DNA of 64,000 nucleotides from RU20A sp042610495 (GTDB taxonomy: Bacteria > Pseudomonadota > Alphaproteobacteria > Rhizobiales > Rhizobiaceae): NCBI RefSeq assembly GCF_042610495.1, contig NZ_JBHGAP010000008.1, forward strand, positions 62,001 through 126,000, written 5' to 3'. The notes beneath the pieces are model-generated. The model was not told the DNA's origin, did no database searches, and was given only the letters and a program-made list of their open reading frames with translations. The position numbers and the translations under genes were made by a program. Positions 30,076 through 39,568 of the stretch are shown piece after piece (the stretch's first letter is position 1; every line of letters begins with the position of its first letter).

Positions 30076-31554
30076 ATGAGCAGCCAGATCATTCCCGTTG
30101 AACCTTTCGATTACGTCGTCTTCGGCGGCAACGGGGACCTTGCCGAGCGCAAGCTCCTTCCCGCGCTCTACCAGCGCCAGCTGGCCGGCCAGCTGAGTGA
30201 TCCGACGCGCATCATCGGCGCCTCGCGCACCCCCATGACGCATGAGGAATACCGCAAGTTTGCGACCGACGCGCTGAAGGAGCACCTGAAGGCGGACGAG
30301 TACCAGGAAGCCCAGGTCAAAGCCTTCGTTTCCAAGCTCTTCTACGTTTCCGTCGACGCCAAGTCGGACAGCGGCTGGGACAAGCTGAAGGCGCTGCTCG
30401 ATGATGGCGGCAAGGAGAAGGTTCGCGCCTTCTATCTCGCCGTCGCCCCGGCCATCTTTGGCGATATTTCCGAACGCATCCGCGACAACAAGCTGATCAC
30501 CAAGCAGACCCGCATCGTGGTGGAAAAGCCGATCGGCCGCGACCTCGCCTCGGCGCTCGAACTCAACGAGACGATCGGCAAGGTGTTCAAGGAAGAGCAG
30601 ATCTTCCGCATCGACCACTATCTCGGCAAGGAGACGGTGCAGAACCTGATGGCGCTGCGCTTTGCGAACGCGCTCTACGAGCCGCTGTGGAACGCACAGT
30701 ATATCGACCACGTGCAGATCACCGTTGCCGAATCCGTCGGCCTCGAAAGCCGGGCCGGCTATTACGACAAGGCCGGGGCGCTGCGCGACATGGTGCAGAA
30801 CCACATTCTGCAGCTCGTCTGCCTTGTCGCCATGGAAACCCCCTCCTCCATGGCTGCCGACGCCGTGCGCGACGAGAAGCTGAAAGTGCTGCGGGCGCTG
30901 AAGCCGATCACGGCCGAAAATGTCGAGCGCCTGACGGTGCGCGGCCAGTATCGCGCCGGCGCGTCTTCGGGCGGCGCGGTCAAGGGCTATCTGGACGAGC
31001 TGGAGGGCGGTGTTTCCAACACGGAGACGTTCGTCGCCATCAAGGCCGAGATCGGCAACTGGCGCTGGGCGGGCGTGCCCTTTTACATCCGCACCGGCAA
31101 GCGCATGACGGGCCGCATGTCGGAAATCGTCATCACCTTCAAGCAGATCCCGCATTCGATCTTCGATGCGGCGGCCGGCCGCATCGAGAGCAACCAGCTG
31201 ATCATCCGCCTGCAGCCGGACGAAGGCGTCAAACAGTCGCTGATGATCAAGGATCCGGGCCCGGGTGGCATGCGCCTGCGCAACGTCTCGCTCGACATGA
31301 GCTTTGCGGAGGCCTTCGCGGCCCGCAATGCGGACGCCTATGAGCGGCTGCTGCTCGATGTCATCCGAAACAACCAGACGCTCTTCATGCGCCGCGACGA
31401 AGTGGAAGCCGCGTGGAAGTGGATCGATCCGATCCTGAAGGCCTGGGACGAAACCGGGCAGAAGGTGCAGGGCTATACGGCCGGCACCTGGGGCCCCAGC
31501 CAGTCGATCGCGCTCATCGAGCGCGACGGCCGCACATGGCATGAAGTGATCTGA
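30076..31554 (+). CDS. zwf: Glucose-6-phosphate 1-dehydrogenase
   Basis: A 492-residue enzyme that oxidises glucose-6-phosphate to 6-phosphogluconolactone with NADP+. The N-terminal coenzyme loop GGNGDLAERKLLPALY, the active-site motif RIDHYLGKE with H181, and FYIRTGKRM are all present. First gene of a rightward zwf-pgl-edd cluster with gaps of 10 and 79 bases, so one transcript supplies the first three Entner-Doudoroff steps. Only 89 bases separate it from the preceding oxidase; an AT-rich stretch at 30025-30050 probably holds the promoter. Confidence 0.97.
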   Translation: MSSQIIPVEPFDYVVFGGNGDLAERKLLPALYQRQLAGQLSDPTRIIGASRTPMTHEEYRKFATDALKEHLKADEYQEAQVKAFVSKLFYVSVDAKSDSGWDKLKALLDDGGKEKVRAFYLAVAPAIFGDISERIRDNKLITKQTRIVVEKPIGRDLASALELNETIGKVFKEEQIFRIDHYLGKETVQNLMALRFANALYEPLWNAQYIDHVQITVAESVGLESRAGYYDKAGALRDMVQNHILQLVCLVAMETPSSMAADAVRDEKLKVLRALKPITAENVERLTVRGQYRAGASSGGAVKGYLDELEGGVSNTETFVAIKAEIGNWRWAGVPFYIRTGKRMTGRMSEIVITFKQIPHSIFDAAAGRIESNQLIIRLQPDEGVKQSLMIKDPGPGGMRLRNVSLDMSFAEAFAARNADAYERLLLDVIRNNQTLFMRRDEVEAAWKWIDPILKAWDETGQKVQGYTAGTWGPSQSIALIERDGRTWHEVI

Positions 31555-31564
31555 GGCAGGGACA

Positions 31565-32263
31565 ATGACGGCGAAGCTGAATTCTTTCGATACGGGAGCG
31601 GCGCTCGCGGATGCTCTGGCCACCCGCGTGGCGGAAGCGCTGTCGGCCGGCATCGCCGCCCGCGGCCGCGCTTCGCTCGCCGTTTCCGGCGGCTCCACGC
31701 CCAAAGCCTTCTTCAAGGCGCTCTCTTCGGCCGGCATCGACTGGCCGAAGGTGACGGTGACGTTGGTGGACGAACGCTTCGTGCCGCCGGACAGCGACCG
31801 CTCCAACCACAAGCTGGTGGCCGAAAACCTGCTGCAGAATGCCGCCGGCGCCGCCGTGTTCGTGCCGCTCTACCATGCCGGCGAGACGGCAGAGGAAGCC
31901 GCAGCCGACGCCAGCGGGGCGACGGCCGATATCTCCCATCCCTTCGATGTGGCGATCCTTGGCATGGGGACGGACGGGCACACCGCGTCCTTCTTCCCCG
32001 GCGGATCGCGCCTTGCCGAAGCGCTCGACCCGACGACGGCACGCGGCGTGATCACCATGGAAGCCGAAGGCGCCGGTGAGCCGCGCCTGACCTTTACCTT
32101 CAGCGCCCTTGCCGATGCCCGCCTTCTGGTGCTGCACATCGAAGGCAACGGCAAGAAGGACGTGCTGGAAAAGGCCGAGACTGATGGGCCGGAAGCCGAG
32201 ATGCCGATCCGGGCCGTGCTCAGGCGCGCCGCCTCGCCGGTCGAAATTTACTGGGCTCCCTGA
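31565..32263 (+). CDS. pgl: 6-phosphogluconolactonase
   Basis: A 232-residue enzyme hydrolysing 6-phosphogluconolactone. LAVSGGSTPKAFFKAL near residue 37, the TLVDERFVPPDSDRSNHKLV motif and GMGTDGHTASFFPG are the family signatures. Starts ten bases after zwf and precedes edd, so the three enzymes act in sequence. Confidence 0.96.
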   Translation: MTAKLNSFDTGAALADALATRVAEALSAGIAARGRASLAVSGGSTPKAFFKALSSAGIDWPKVTVTLVDERFVPPDSDRSNHKLVAENLLQNAAGAAVFVPLYHAGETAEEAAADASGATADISHPFDVAILGMGTDGHTASFFPGGSRLAEALDPTTARGVITMEAEGAGEPRLTFTFSALADARLLVLHIEGNGKKDVLEKAETDGPEAEMPIRAVLRRAASPVEIYWAP

Positions 32264-32342
32264 GCGCCTTCGGCGCCTGAGCCCGCATTTGCCTGTTTCT
32301 GATGTCTGAGGAAGCGCCGATCGCTTCCGGAAAGGTTGGATC

Positions 32343-34163
<1,821 letters not shown>

Positions 34164-34172
34164 CGCGCGCCC

Positions 34173-34673
34173 GTGACGGATTTCACGCTCCGTCCAGCCG
34201 GCCGGGAGGACATCCCGGCCATCATGGCCATCGAGCGCAGGCCCGGTTACGCAGATCTCGTCGGCCGCTCCAGCGCCGAGCAGCACGCGGCCAATATCGA
34301 CAGCGGCGAGAACCGCTATTTTCTCCTTGAGGACGCGGCAGGCACGCTGCTCGCCTTTGCGATCCTGCAAGGCATCGGCCATGCGAACGGCCTCGTCTAT
34401 CTGAAACGCATCGCGGTGGCTTCGCCGGGACAGGGCTCCGGCAAGCGCTTCCTGCTGTCGCTGATCCGGATGGCCTTCGAAGAGTTCGGCGCTGCCAAAT
34501 TCTGGCTCGACGCCTTCGTGACGAACAGCCGCGCCCGCCACGTCTATGCCGCCTGCGGGATGAGCGAGGACGGCATCCTGCGCGAGCACTACCCGCTCCC
34601 CGACGGCCACCGCGCGGATCTCGTCGTCATGTCGATCCTGCGGCGCGAATGGTTGGCAGGCAAAGACGCCTGA
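34173..34673 (+). CDS. GNAT-family N-acetyltransferase
   Basis: A 166-residue protein with the acetyltransferase fold: N-terminal TLRPAGREDIPAIMAIE, acetyl-CoA loop IAVASPGQGSGKRFLLSLI (the Q/RxxGxG/A motif) and C-terminal ARHVYAACGMSEDGILREHY. GTG start at 34173, nine bases after the edd stop, so likely cotranscribed with the Entner-Doudoroff genes. Its acceptor substrate cannot be told from sequence. Confidence 0.85.
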   Translation: MTDFTLRPAGREDIPAIMAIERRPGYADLVGRSSAEQHAANIDSGENRYFLLEDAAGTLLAFAILQGIGHANGLVYLKRIAVASPGQGSGKRFLLSLIRMAFEEFGAAKFWLDAFVTNSRARHVYAACGMSEDGILREHYPLPDGHRADLVVMSILRREWLAGKDA

Positions 34674-34834
34674 GAATTCAGACGCACACCCCATGGACAA
34701 CCGAAAGCTGCAAATCTATCGTCGTGCCGTCCGCAGGCGGAAGCAGCAGGCGCCCGGACCACGGGGCGCACCGGCGGGGATGGGCCGCGCCGGCTTGGGC
34801 GAAAGCCTCGCTCTGCGAACCGGAGGTGCCGACG

Positions 34835-34924
34835 ATGTGGTTCATCCCCATCAGCGTCACGTTTAGGATACAGAAAACCCGCACGACGTGGTCAATCACC
34901 GTGCGGGTCCAACTGATAGCCTAA
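34835..34924 (+). CDS. Candidate 29-residue peptide, repeat copy 1
   Basis: An ATG follows GGAGG by eight bases and opens a 29-codon frame starting MWFIPISVTF, with a basic middle (RIQKTRTT) and a C-terminal VRVQLIA, ending TAA. The 3' 52 bases lie antisense to the minus-strand small RNA of the same unit. The frame is identical in copy 2 and has conservative changes in copy 3. No plus-strand promoter is evident, so expression is uncertain. No family recognised. Confidence 0.35.
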   Translation: MWFIPISVTFRIQKTRTTWSITVRVQLIA

Positions 34925-34962
34925 GCAACCGATGTCGGGCTGCTGGAACAGCCCGACATCAC
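34873..34962 (-). ncRNA. Candidate small RNA, repeat copy 1
   Basis: On the minus strand a promoter TTGAAA (34996-34991), 16-base spacer, TACTCT (34974-34969) predicts a start near 34962. The transcript would fold into a 12-bp hairpin GATGTCGGGCTG/CAGCCCGACATC (34960-34931), a 22-base single-stranded linker and a 9-bp terminator stem ACCCGCACG/CGTGCGGGT (34908-34877) ending in TTTT. Length about 90 nt. All elements recur in the other two copies. I do not recognise it as a named rhizobial small RNA. Confidence 0.7.
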
Positions 34963-35129
34963 TCCAGTAGAGTAACAGAAAGGCCTACAATTTCAAGACG
35001 GCGGTCAGAAGGGCCGCCGCAGAGTTCGCAAGCGGAAGCAGCATGCGCCCGGGCCACGGGGCGCACCGGCGGGGATGGGCTGCGCCGGCTTGGGCGAAAG
35101 CCTCGCTTTGCGAACCGGAGGTGTCGACG

Positions 35130-35219
35130 ATGTGGTTCATCCCCATCAGCGTCACGTTTAGGATACAGAAAACCCGCACGACGTGGTCAATCACCGTGCG
35201 GGTCCAACTGATAGCCTAA
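35130..35219 (+). CDS. Candidate 29-residue peptide, repeat copy 2
   Basis: Identical in sequence to the copy 1 frame, again eight bases after GGAGG. The leader between the unit start and the ribosome-binding site contains several GC-rich inverted repeats that could hide the start site. Expression unproven. Confidence 0.35.
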   Translation: MWFIPISVTFRIQKTRTTWSITVRVQLIA

Positions 35220-35257
35220 GCAACCGATGTCGGGCTGCTGGAACAGCCCGACATCAC
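35168..35257 (-). ncRNA. Candidate small RNA, repeat copy 2
   Basis: Identical to copy 1 across promoter (TTGAAA 35291-35286, TACTCT 35269-35264), first hairpin (35255-35226) and terminator (35203-35172 with TTTT). Predicted start near 35257 and length about 90 nt. Confidence 0.7.
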
Positions 35258-35424
35258 TCCAGTAGAGTAACAGAAAGGCCTACAATTTCAAGACGGCGGT
35301 CAGAAGGGCCGCCGCAGAGTTCGCAAGCGGAAGCAGCATGCGCCCGGGCCACGGGGCGCACCGGCGGGGATGGGCTGCGCCGGCTTGGGCGAAAGCCTCG
35401 CTTTGCGAACCGGAGGTGTCGACG

Positions 35425-35514
35425 ATGTGGTTCATCCCCATCAGCGTCACGTTTAGGATACAGAAAACCCGCACGACGTGGTCAATCACCGTGCGGGTCA
35501 ATCTGATGAGCTAA
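35425..35514 (+). CDS. Candidate 29-residue peptide, repeat copy 3
   Basis: Same GGAGG and ATG context and identical first 25 codons. The last codons differ from copies 1 and 2 at five bases, changing VQLIA to VNLMS, yet the frame and the TAA position are kept; the only indel in the region falls after the stop. This conservative pattern is weak support for translation. Confidence 0.38.
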   Translation: MWFIPISVTFRIQKTRTTWSITVRVNLMS

Positions 35515-35551
35515 ACGTAGATGCCGGGCTGTGACAGCAGCCCGGCATCAC
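35463..35551 (-). ncRNA. Candidate small RNA, repeat copy 3 (diverged 5' half)
   Basis: Promoter TTGAAT (35585-35580), 16-base spacer, TATTCT (35563-35558); start near 35551. The first hairpin is GATGCCGGGCTG/CAGCCCGGCATC (35549-35520): relative to copies 1 and 2 one U-A pair became C-G and the loop changed from TTCCAG to CTGTCA, while pairing is kept. Terminator 35498-35467 is unchanged. The -35 lies about ten bases past the aglK stop on the same strand, so readthrough from the agl operon could also contribute. Confidence 0.7.
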
Positions 35552-35594
35552 TCCGGCAGAATAGCAAAGCTACCCACAAATTCAAGCACAGCGA

Positions 35595-36683
35595 TCAGAC
35601 GCGGTAGGTCTTGCCGTCCGCGTTGAAGAGATGGAGCTTGGCGCGCGGCGCGGTGAAGCGCACCTTTTCGCCGCGGGCGACCTTCAGGATGCCGGGGATC
35701 TTGGCGATGATCGGCTGGTCCTTCACGAGACCTTCGATGTAGAGCAGCGTCACTTCGCCGAGCGCCTCGACGATGGCAACGGTGCCTTCGAAAAGGAAGT
35801 CTTCGCCGGTGCTGACTTCGAGGTCTTCAGGGCGCACGCCGAAGCTTGCCGCCTTGCCCATGTCGCCGACGGCGGTCGGGATGTCGAGGGTGACTGACTT
35901 GCCGCCGGACAGTTCGACCGTTGTCTGGGCGCCGGTGGCGCGGATGGTGGACGGGATGATATTCATGGCGGGAGAGCCGATGAACTGGGCGACGAAGAGA
36001 TTGGCGGGACGCTCGTAGAGGTCGAGCGGCGCACCCACCTGCTCGATATGGCCGCCGGAGAGCACCACGATGCGGTCGGCGAGCGTCATGGCCTCGACCT
36101 GATCGTGGGTGACGTAGATCATCGTCGTATCCGACATCTGCTCGTGGAGCTTGGCGATCTCGATGCGGGTCGCGACGCGCAGGGCCGCATCGAGGTTCGA
36201 CAAGGGCTCGTCGAAGAGGAAGACCTTGGGATTGCGGCAGATGGCGCGGCCGATGGCCACGCGTTGGCGCTGGCCGCCCGAGAGCGCCTTCGGCAGGCGA
36301 TCGAGATATTTGGTGAGCTGGAGGATATCGGCTGCGGCGCGCACGCGGCGGTCGATCTCCTCCTTGCTTTCCTTGGCGATGCGCATGCCGAAGGCCATGT
36401 TGTCGTAGACCGTCATGTGCGGGTAGAGCGCGTAGGACTGGAAGACCATGGCGATGCCGCGCTTCGATGGCGGGACATCGTTGACCTTCTCGCCGTCGAT
36501 GAACATGTCGCCGCCGGTGATATCCTCGAGACCCGCGATCATGCGCAGCAGCGTAGACTTGCCGCAGCCGGAGGGGCCGACGAAGACGACGAACTCGCCC
36601 TCCCTGATCTCCAGGTCGATGCCGTGGATGACATCCACGGCGCCGTAGGACTTGCGGATCTGCTTGAGTTGAAGCCCGGTCAT
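35595..36683 (-). CDS. aglK: Alpha-glucoside ABC transporter ATPase AglK
   Basis: A 362-residue MalK/UgpC-type ATPase: Walker A GPSGCGKST, MVFQSYALYPHM Q-loop, signature LSGGQRQRVAIGRAI, Walker B VFLFDEPLSNLD, switch TMIYVTHDQ, then the C-terminal OB-fold domain with AASFGVRPEDLEV. It energises AglF/AglG. Last gene of the leftward operon aglE-aglF-aglG-aglA-aglK. Confidence 0.94.
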   Translation of the reverse strand: MTGLQLKQIRKSYGAVDVIHGIDLEIREGEFVVFVGPSGCGKSTLLRMIAGLEDITGGDMFIDGEKVNDVPPSKRGIAMVFQSYALYPHMTVYDNMAFGMRIAKESKEEIDRRVRAAADILQLTKYLDRLPKALSGGQRQRVAIGRAICRNPKVFLFDEPLSNLDAALRVATRIEIAKLHEQMSDTTMIYVTHDQVEAMTLADRIVVLSGGHIEQVGAPLDLYERPANLFVAQFIGSPAMNIIPSTIRATGAQTTVELSGGKSVTLDIPTAVGDMGKAASFGVRPEDLEVSTGEDFLFEGTVAIVEALGEVTLLYIEGLVKDQPIIAKIPGILKVARGEKVRFTAPRAKLHLFNADGKTYRV

Positions 36684-36728
36684 CGGTTCTCTCCCCTTCC
36701 CTCTTGTCTTGTTATGTCACCGGTTGCC

Positions 36729-38393
36729 TTACAGCAGCCGCGCGAAGAAGCCGCTCCAGGCCGGCAGCACGATGCTTCCGTCGCTGAGATACGAATCGAA
36801 GCCGTGGCCGCCAAGCGGCTCGATGGTGCCGAGATCGGCCGGCACGGGAGCCGCATGCGGCTCGCCGCCCATGTTGAAGACACAGACGATCTTCTCATTG
36901 CCGTGGCTGCGGATGAAAGCCAGCATCGGCGCCTCGACGCCCAGGAACTCGATCTCGCCCTTGGCGAAGACAGGATGCTCGGCGCGGAAGGCCAGGAAGC
37001 GGCGATAGTGGTGCAGGACGGAGCGCATGTCCGTCTCCTGCTGATCCACCGCGCGCGGCAGATGTGCGGCCGGCACCGGCAGCCAGGGTCGGCCGGCGCC
37101 GAAGCCGCCGTTCAACGCATCCTTTTCCCAGACCATCGGCGTGCGGCAGCCGTCACGGCCCTTGTAGTCGGGCCAGAACTGGATGCCATAGGGGTCACGC
37201 AAATCCTCAAACGCGATCTCGGCTTCGGGCAGCGCGAGCTCCTCGCCCTGATAGATGCAGACCGAGCCGCGCAGCGACATCAGCAGGCTCGCCAGGCCCT
37301 TGGCGAAGGCGTCCGTGTCGGCGACATGCTCGCCCCAGCGGCTGACATGGCGGGTCACGTCATGGTTGGAGAAGGCCCAGCAGGCCCAGCCTTCCGGAGC
37401 GGCGCGCTCGAAGTCGTGCATGACCTCGGCGACACGCTTCGGCGTCAGCGGATCGGGCGCCAGGAACTCGAAGGCGTAGCACATGTGCATCTTGTCGCCG
37501 CCGGAGGTGTATTCGCCGACGATCTCGAGACCGCGCTGGCTGTCGCCCACCTCGCCCACGGCGGCGATGGCCGGAAACTCGTTCATCACGGCGCGGAAGC
37601 GCTTCAGGAAGGCGAGGTTTTCCGGGCGGTTCTTGTCGTAGAGATGTTCCTGGTAGTTGTAGGGGTTGACGGCCGGCGCGGTGTTGGCGTTACGCCGTTC
37701 AGGCGCGAGCGCCGGATTGTCGCGCAAAAGCTGGTCGTGGAAGTAGAAGTTGATCGTGTCGAGGCGGAAGCCATCGACGCCGCGCTCCAGCCAGAAGCGC
37801 TCGACGGCGAGCAGTTCTTCCTGGACTTCCGGATTGTGCAGGTTGAGATCCGGCTGCGAAGTCAGAAAGTTGTGCATGTAGTATTGCAGGCGGGTCGGGT
37901 CCCACTGCCAGGCGGAACCGCCGAAGATGGAGAGCCAGTTGTTGGGCGGCGAGCCATCGGGCTTGGCATCGGCCCAGACATACCAGTCGGCCTTGGCGTT
38001 GAAGCGGCTGGAGCGGCTTTCGACGAACCAGGGGTGCTGGTCGGAGGTATGCGAGATGACGAGGTCGATCATCACGCGCAAGCCAAGGCGGTGGGCTTCG
38101 GCGATCAGGGCGTCGAAGTCGGCCAGCGTTCCGAAGATCGGATCGACATCGCGGTAGTTCGAGACGTCGTAGCCGTAGTCGCGCATGGGCGAGGTGAAGA
38201 AGGGCGAGATCCAGATCGCATCCACGCCGAGCGAGGCGACGTAAGGCAGCCGGCGGGTAATGCCCGCCAGGTCGCCAATGCCGTCGCCGTTGCTGTCCTG
38301 ATAGGAGCGCGGATAGATCTGATAGATCACGGCGCCGCGCCACCAGTCACGGTCGGGGGTCAGGATCGAGCCGGTTGCCTCGGTCATGCTCAT
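36729..38393 (-). CDS. aglA: Alpha-glucosidase AglA (GH13)
   Basis: A 554-residue cytoplasmic GH13 enzyme hydrolysing imported alpha-glucosides such as sucrose, maltose or trehalose. The four GH13 regions are seen: DLVISHTSDQHPWF, GFRLDTINF with nucleophile D212, AVGEVG with acid/base E281, and FSNHDVTR with transition-state D345. No signal peptide. It sits between the permease gene aglG and the ATPase gene aglK, so uptake and hydrolysis are coregulated. Start at 38393 has AAGGACG about ten bases upstream; an ATG two codons later is possible. Confidence 0.94.
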   Translation of the reverse strand: MSMTEATGSILTPDRDWWRGAVIYQIYPRSYQDSNGDGIGDLAGITRRLPYVASLGVDAIWISPFFTSPMRDYGYDVSNYRDVDPIFGTLADFDALIAEAHRLGLRVMIDLVISHTSDQHPWFVESRSSRFNAKADWYVWADAKPDGSPPNNWLSIFGGSAWQWDPTRLQYYMHNFLTSQPDLNLHNPEVQEELLAVERFWLERGVDGFRLDTINFYFHDQLLRDNPALAPERRNANTAPAVNPYNYQEHLYDKNRPENLAFLKRFRAVMNEFPAIAAVGEVGDSQRGLEIVGEYTSGGDKMHMCYAFEFLAPDPLTPKRVAEVMHDFERAAPEGWACWAFSNHDVTRHVSRWGEHVADTDAFAKGLASLLMSLRGSVCIYQGEELALPEAEIAFEDLRDPYGIQFWPDYKGRDGCRTPMVWEKDALNGGFGAGRPWLPVPAAHLPRAVDQQETDMRSVLHHYRRFLAFRAEHPVFAKGEIEFLGVEAPMLAFIRSHGNEKIVCVFNMGGEPHAAPVPADLGTIEPLGGHGFDSYLSDGSIVLPAWSGFFARLL

Positions 38394-38421
38394 GGAAGTC
38401 TTTGCGTCCTTGTTGTCTGGA

Positions 38422-39567
38422 TCAACCGCCCTTGACGGAGCCAGCGAGCAGACCGCGCACGAGGTAGCGCTGCAGGCTGAAGAACACGATCAGGGGCACG
38501 ATGATGGTGATGAAGGCGGAGGCCGTCAGGATTTCCCAGTTGCCGCCGCGCGAGCCGAGCAGGTTCACGAGGCGTCCCGTCAGCACCAGCTCGTTGTTGC
38601 CCGTGCCGAGGAAGACCATGGCGACGAGCAGGTCGTTCCAGGTCCACAGGAACTGGAAGATCGCGAAGGAGGCGAGCGCCGGGAAGGAGAGCGGCAGGAT
38701 GATCTTGACGAAAATTTCGAAGTCGCTGGCGCCATCGACACGGGCCGACTCCATGATTTCGCGCGGCAGGCCGGCCATGTAGTTGCGCAGGAGATAGATG
38801 GCGAGCGGCAGGCCGAAGCCCATATGGGCAAGCCAGATGCCGACATAGGTCTTGGCGGGAACGCCGAGGAAGGCGCCGACGCCGTTATAGAGCTTCAGAA
38901 GCGGGATCAGCGACATCTGGAGCGGAACGACCAGAAGGCCGACGACGATGGCGATGAGCAGCGAGCGTCCCGGAAACGGCATCCAGGCCAGCGCATAGGC
39001 CGCGAAGGCCGCAACCAGGATGGGGATGATGGTGGCCGGGATGGCCACCGTCAGCGAGTTGATGAAGGACTGGCCGATGCCTTCCGCATTCAGCACTTCG
39101 CGGTAATTGTCGAAGGTGAAGCGGGGTGGCACGGAGGCGGTGAAGAAGATGCGCTGGCCGCGCGACCCTTCCATCTTCGTATCGGAGACGATGGTGTAGT
39201 CGCCGTTTTCCTGAACGGTCAGCTGTTCGCCGTCATTCATGGTGGCGGTGGAGCCCGGCAGGAAGGCGGCCGGCTCGCGGCTGTTGAAGCCGAAGGCGGA
39301 AACCTTGGCGCTATCGCCCTCCAGCACATTGCCGGAAATGACGAACTTGCCGTTTTCCTCACGCTGGGTTTCAGGGCCGGCGGCACGCGTCTGGCGGTTC
39401 TGCGAGGAGGTGGACAAAGCCGTCCACCAGCCTGAGACGGCGAGTTGGTCCTTGTCGCGCAGCGAGGAGATCAGGAGGCCCGCGGTCGGCAGGGTCCAGA
39501 GGATGACGAGAAGGGCGACGGAGAGGTGGACGGCCCAGGCAAGGGGCGAGCGCTTCGAACCGATCAT
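38422..39567 (-). CDS. aglG: Alpha-glucoside ABC transporter permease AglG
   Basis: A 381-residue MalG-type permease with an N-terminal membrane segment, an unusually long periplasmic insertion of about 120 residues (Q/E/N-rich, with EENGKFVISGNVLEGDSAK) typical of AglG, then five membrane segments with the EAA loop ESARVDGASDFEIFVKIILP. ATG at 39567 follows the aglF stop by one base and has GGAGG upstream; a longer frame from 39681 overlaps aglF and is not used. Confidence 0.93.
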   Translation of the reverse strand: MIGSKRSPLAWAVHLSVALLVILWTLPTAGLLISSLRDKDQLAVSGWWTALSTSSQNRQTRAAGPETQREENGKFVISGNVLEGDSAKVSAFGFNSREPAAFLPGSTATMNDGEQLTVQENGDYTIVSDTKMEGSRGQRIFFTASVPPRFTFDNYREVLNAEGIGQSFINSLTVAIPATIIPILVAAFAAYALAWMPFPGRSLLIAIVVGLLVVPLQMSLIPLLKLYNGVGAFLGVPAKTYVGIWLAHMGFGLPLAIYLLRNYMAGLPREIMESARVDGASDFEIFVKIILPLSFPALASFAIFQFLWTWNDLLVAMVFLGTGNNELVLTGRLVNLLGSRGGNWEILTASAFITIIVPLIVFFSLQRYLVRGLLAGSVKGG

Positions 39568-39568
39568 C

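Larger units (their letters stand above)
34732..35590. repeat. Three tandem copies of a 295-bp unit
   Basis: Units begin at 34732, 35027 and 35322 with an exact period of 295 bases. Copies 2 and 3 are identical over about 175 bases, then copy 3 diverges from about 35500. Copies 1 and 2 differ at about six positions in their first 100 bases and are identical from 34835 to the end of the unit. No transposase, terminal inverted repeats or target duplications are seen, so this is not an insertion sequence. The array fills the gap between two convergent operons. Each unit holds a candidate minus-strand small RNA and a plus-strand 29-codon frame, listed separately. Confidence 0.97.

Noticed and set aside
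34678..35501. Minus-strand frames of about 70 codons in each repeat unit (MIDHVVRVF... type)
   Set aside because: Their starts lie inside the terminator loop of the candidate small RNA without a ribosome-binding site, and differences between copies are mostly non-conservative (for example P/S, L/P, M/L).
34732..35590. The tandem repeats as a CRISPR array or insertion sequence
   Set aside because: Units are 295 bases and contiguous with no spacers, and there is no transposase, terminal inverted repeat or cas gene.
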